The notes under the pieces were generated by a model, which saw nothing but the letters and a program-made list of their open reading frames with translations, ran no database searches and was not told the origin of the DNA. From Vanilla planifolia (taxonomy: Eukaryota; Streptophyta; Magnoliopsida; Asparagales; Orchidaceae), in assembly GCA_023846275.1 (NCBI GenBank), contig CM043877.1:13685107-13749106 (forward strand): a stretch of DNA of 64,000 bases. The letters run 5' to 3'. The first letter of the stretch is position 1, and each line of letters opens with the position of its first letter. The translations under genes were made by a program, and so were the position numbers. Of this stretch, positions 61,252 through 64,000 are shown one piece after another.

Positions 61252-64000
61252 ATTTGAATTTTAATTTATGTGTTTTATAATAAATATTTCAATAAAGCTA
61301 TTCTAATCAAAATAAAATTAAAATACCTAAAATTAAATTTAGAATGCATCTCTTATTGGTTTGCCACTCCAACCAAGATGATCTCCATGGCATTTAACAT
61401 TTACGTGCTTTTTTCTTTTAGTTCTCTCACGAATACGAGTATCGACTCCCTAAAATCTAAAAATTCACTTAAACAAATTAATTAGAAATATTTAAGATTT
61501 TTTATCATCAAATAAAGCACCAATAACTAATGGTCAACAATACAACACATCTTATCCTTAATCAATATCTTATGTATTCATCTTATTTTTAATTTCATAG
61601 ATCTTCTAAACTAAACTTAATCTGATATACAATTAATTAGATAAGAACAGATTGATAGATTCATATAAAATTATTAGAATCACTTAAAGCCATTTACTAT
61701 CAATTAGATTTTAACCAATACTTGAACTACTAAAATGTAAAATTAAACCCATTAAAGATCATTAAATGATTCATAGTTTCTAGATATTAATATCTTTATG
61801 TATGATTAAACAAACCCATCAAACAAATGATAAATCTCAACTAAACTCTTAAAAGTTCTTCGTTATTTGAAAACAGGCCAACTTAGATGTTTTCCATGAT
61901 ATGCTGAAGTCAGGTATGTGTCATGCTTAAGTAATACCAGGACAGCTTCTTCCTCCCTTCTCCCTGCTTTCCTTCAAAGCAGCATTTGGCTATTGCGCAT
62001 ACGGAGGAATTAAATTCCCTTTTCAGACTTCTGAACTCCTCTTTGTGAAGACTAATGAGATCCAACAGTCAACTACTGCAGGCTTATGGAGCCTTTTTCT
62101 TTTCCTGTGGTGGGTTTCATCATTGAGGGCATTCCTTATAGAAAGACCTGTAACGTGGGTTACAGAACAAATGCCTGAAGCAGTTGTCTATATTTCTGAA
62201 CTGCTTTCATGTGTTTTTCAATCAAAATATCTTTGTCAAGCAATAAATTAAATTGGGTTTGTTTGTTTATATGTAAGAATAAATCAGATCATAAAGAAAA
62301 TTCTTTTCAAAACCCATTTTGAATGCCATTTTTCAATTAGAACAGCTGTACCAAATCAATGAGTTTGTTGGTATTTCTGTCTATGGTATCCAGGAAAGCA
62401 TTCCAAAAGCATGTGAGCTGTGCCCAACTCCTTTGTTGTGATAAAGGAAGCCTTTTTAGAATAAGGAAAGGTATTATGTACATTTCAAAAATTGTTATTT
62501 TAAATGGTTTTACATGATAATTCCTGTGAATGAAAAAGAAGCTTTTGTCATAGTTATTTTTGTTTTCATTGTAATTTGAGAATAGTATATGTAGAAATTT
62601 TAGTATATGGTTAATTTGAAGTTTATCTATAGGAATAAACCTTTGAGTTATTGGATATCTGTAACAACTGAAGTATACTAAATTATGCTTAGGCTTAATT
62701 TTGTTTAGGGAATTGTATCCTAAGAGTTGTTAATGAACCTTACATGAAGATTTAGGTTATCATTTAATAGTGATAATTAATTAAACATCTTTGCATTTTT
62801 ATCATGTGTTCCTGCCTTACTAATCTTATTTAGTTTGTATCTCTTGAGTTTTGATTGCTATCATTGAAACAAACAATGCAAAATTACATTGTATAATGAC
62901 TAATTTATCTTTAGGCATTCACTCTATTTCCAATATATCTTATAACTATAGTTTACTAAATAACCTCCACCCTTTAGCCTTTAGGTTTTGTTTGTGACCT
63001 TACCTTCCATTAATGGCGCATAAGTCCTCAACATAATCATATGAATGAAGACTGTTGAATGCAAGAAAGCATCTTGACATCTCATTTTGTTCCTCATGTG
63101 TCACCCAATAGCCTCTTGCACATGGCCCTCACAGTTGCTATTTGCAAGGGAAATTCTATCTTTGTTTGATTTCGAATTCCAACTGTGACTCACTAAACCA
63201 TATTTGAACACAGTTTTATTTGAGAAACTGCATTCAGAACCTTGGCGATGAATCTCACCACCAAGTTTAAAAATAAAAAAAAATAGAAAATCAAAATTAT
63301 TATTCCATACCTATAATTAGAACACTTATTACTCTATCTTGCTCAGGGATCCCACTTTGCTCTGACCATCAACTTCAGAAGCTTCCTTTCCTTGTGGGGC
63401 AAAAGAAAGCTTTCTCAAAAGGATTTACCCTCAAAAGTATTGATTCACAGCTATCTTTATGCTGATAGGAGAGGGCCTTTTGACATAAATTGTTTGACAA
63501 CTTTGGTGGGTTTTGGTTTAAAATGGGTAAATGTTTGATGAAGACAAACAGCGGTTGAAAAGTGCTTCCAAACTAGGTGGCATTGCTTTGGGAACGTGAT
63601 TCCCTCTTGGTATAATGCTTCTTCCTTGGTCAATTTGCATTGAAAACAGTTCTATAAAACTAAATGTGTTTCTGACAGCAGCTCAGAGTAATTTATGCCG
63701 GAATTGGTCAACATAGTTTTCTTTAGATTTGATTCATTTAGAATCCAAGAAACTTGGGTCCCAGAAACATGAATACCCTGCATTTAACACAGCTTCAGGT
63801 ACAGCTATTGTATTAAGAATTCAAAAATTGCTATGTTGTTTAGGAAGCTGTCAGGTTTAGTCTCATCAGGTATGAACTAACTTGTGTGTTTAAGGATAAT
63901 AAGGTAGCATTCCAGGCTTTCTTCCTGCTAAAGTCAGGACCATTTCATCTTCTTTAGCTAACTTTAGCAACAAAGTTCATCGATACATTGGCAAAGGAAG
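61252..64000. other. Non-repetitive-looking DNA with no gene called
   Basis: From about 61860 to the window end the composition is more balanced than in the repeat desert and shows no tandem or LTR structure. The longest frame (62045-62251, 68 codons) has no recognised domain. It could be an intron, a UTR or a non-coding transcript of a gene extending beyond the window, but nothing in the sequence proves this. Confidence 0.4.

Overview
This is nuclear DNA from a flowering plant. It is very AT-rich between genes, its genes carry introns, and it holds plant-type L1 LINEs, large Ty3/gypsy-like LTRs and miniature LTR elements. The contrast between this background and the strongly GC-rich, C/G-ending coding sequence of the nitrate transporter (and of some other exons) suggests a monocot, perhaps a non-grass monocot such as the Zingiberales. 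That placement is an inference from composition only. I see no prokaryotic, organellar or viral gene block.

Layout. Positions 1-2875 hold the 5' part of an L1-type LINE on the minus strand, with both ORFs uninterrupted as far as the window goes. Positions 2876-34900 are a gene-free repeat desert. It contains a minus-strand TRIM-like element (about 5.93-6.66 kb), a 49-bp tandem array (10.06-10.61 kb), and three diverged copies of one roughly 3-kb LTR (12.76, 22.66 and 26.18 kb). A fossil gag zinc knuckle lies between the first two copies. A 3057-bp solo LTR with a perfect 5-bp target duplication (15504-18560) is nested in the first copy. TRIM elements follow, including a tandem three-LTR one, and then a diverged segmental duplication at 30.5-33.8 kb.

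Genes. (1) 34995-36635 (+): a high-affinity nitrate transporter of the NRT2 family, closest to the NRT2.5 type, in two exons. (2) 44500-46402 (+): a secreted neprosin-family protein in six exons, the first intron being GC-AG. (3) 50072-54107 (+): a type II membrane GT47 (exostosin-like) glycosyltransferase in eight exons. (4) 54727-58352 (-): a histidine-phosphatase-fold protein in four exons that lacks both catalytic histidines. Genes 3 and 4 converge tail to tail. A second, 5'-truncated and frameshifted LINE with a 17-bp target duplication sits at 41119-43457, between genes 1 and 2.

The four genes do not form a pathway; this is ordinary plant gene order. No novel multi-gene system is visible. 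The points most worth a second look are the uninterrupted LINE, the dated nesting of LTRs, the tandem TRIM arrays with a recognisable initiator-tRNA primer site, the catalytically degenerate phosphatase-fold protein, and the GC-AG intron. Exon borders were set by hand from splice signals, reading frame and family knowledge; no alignment was run.
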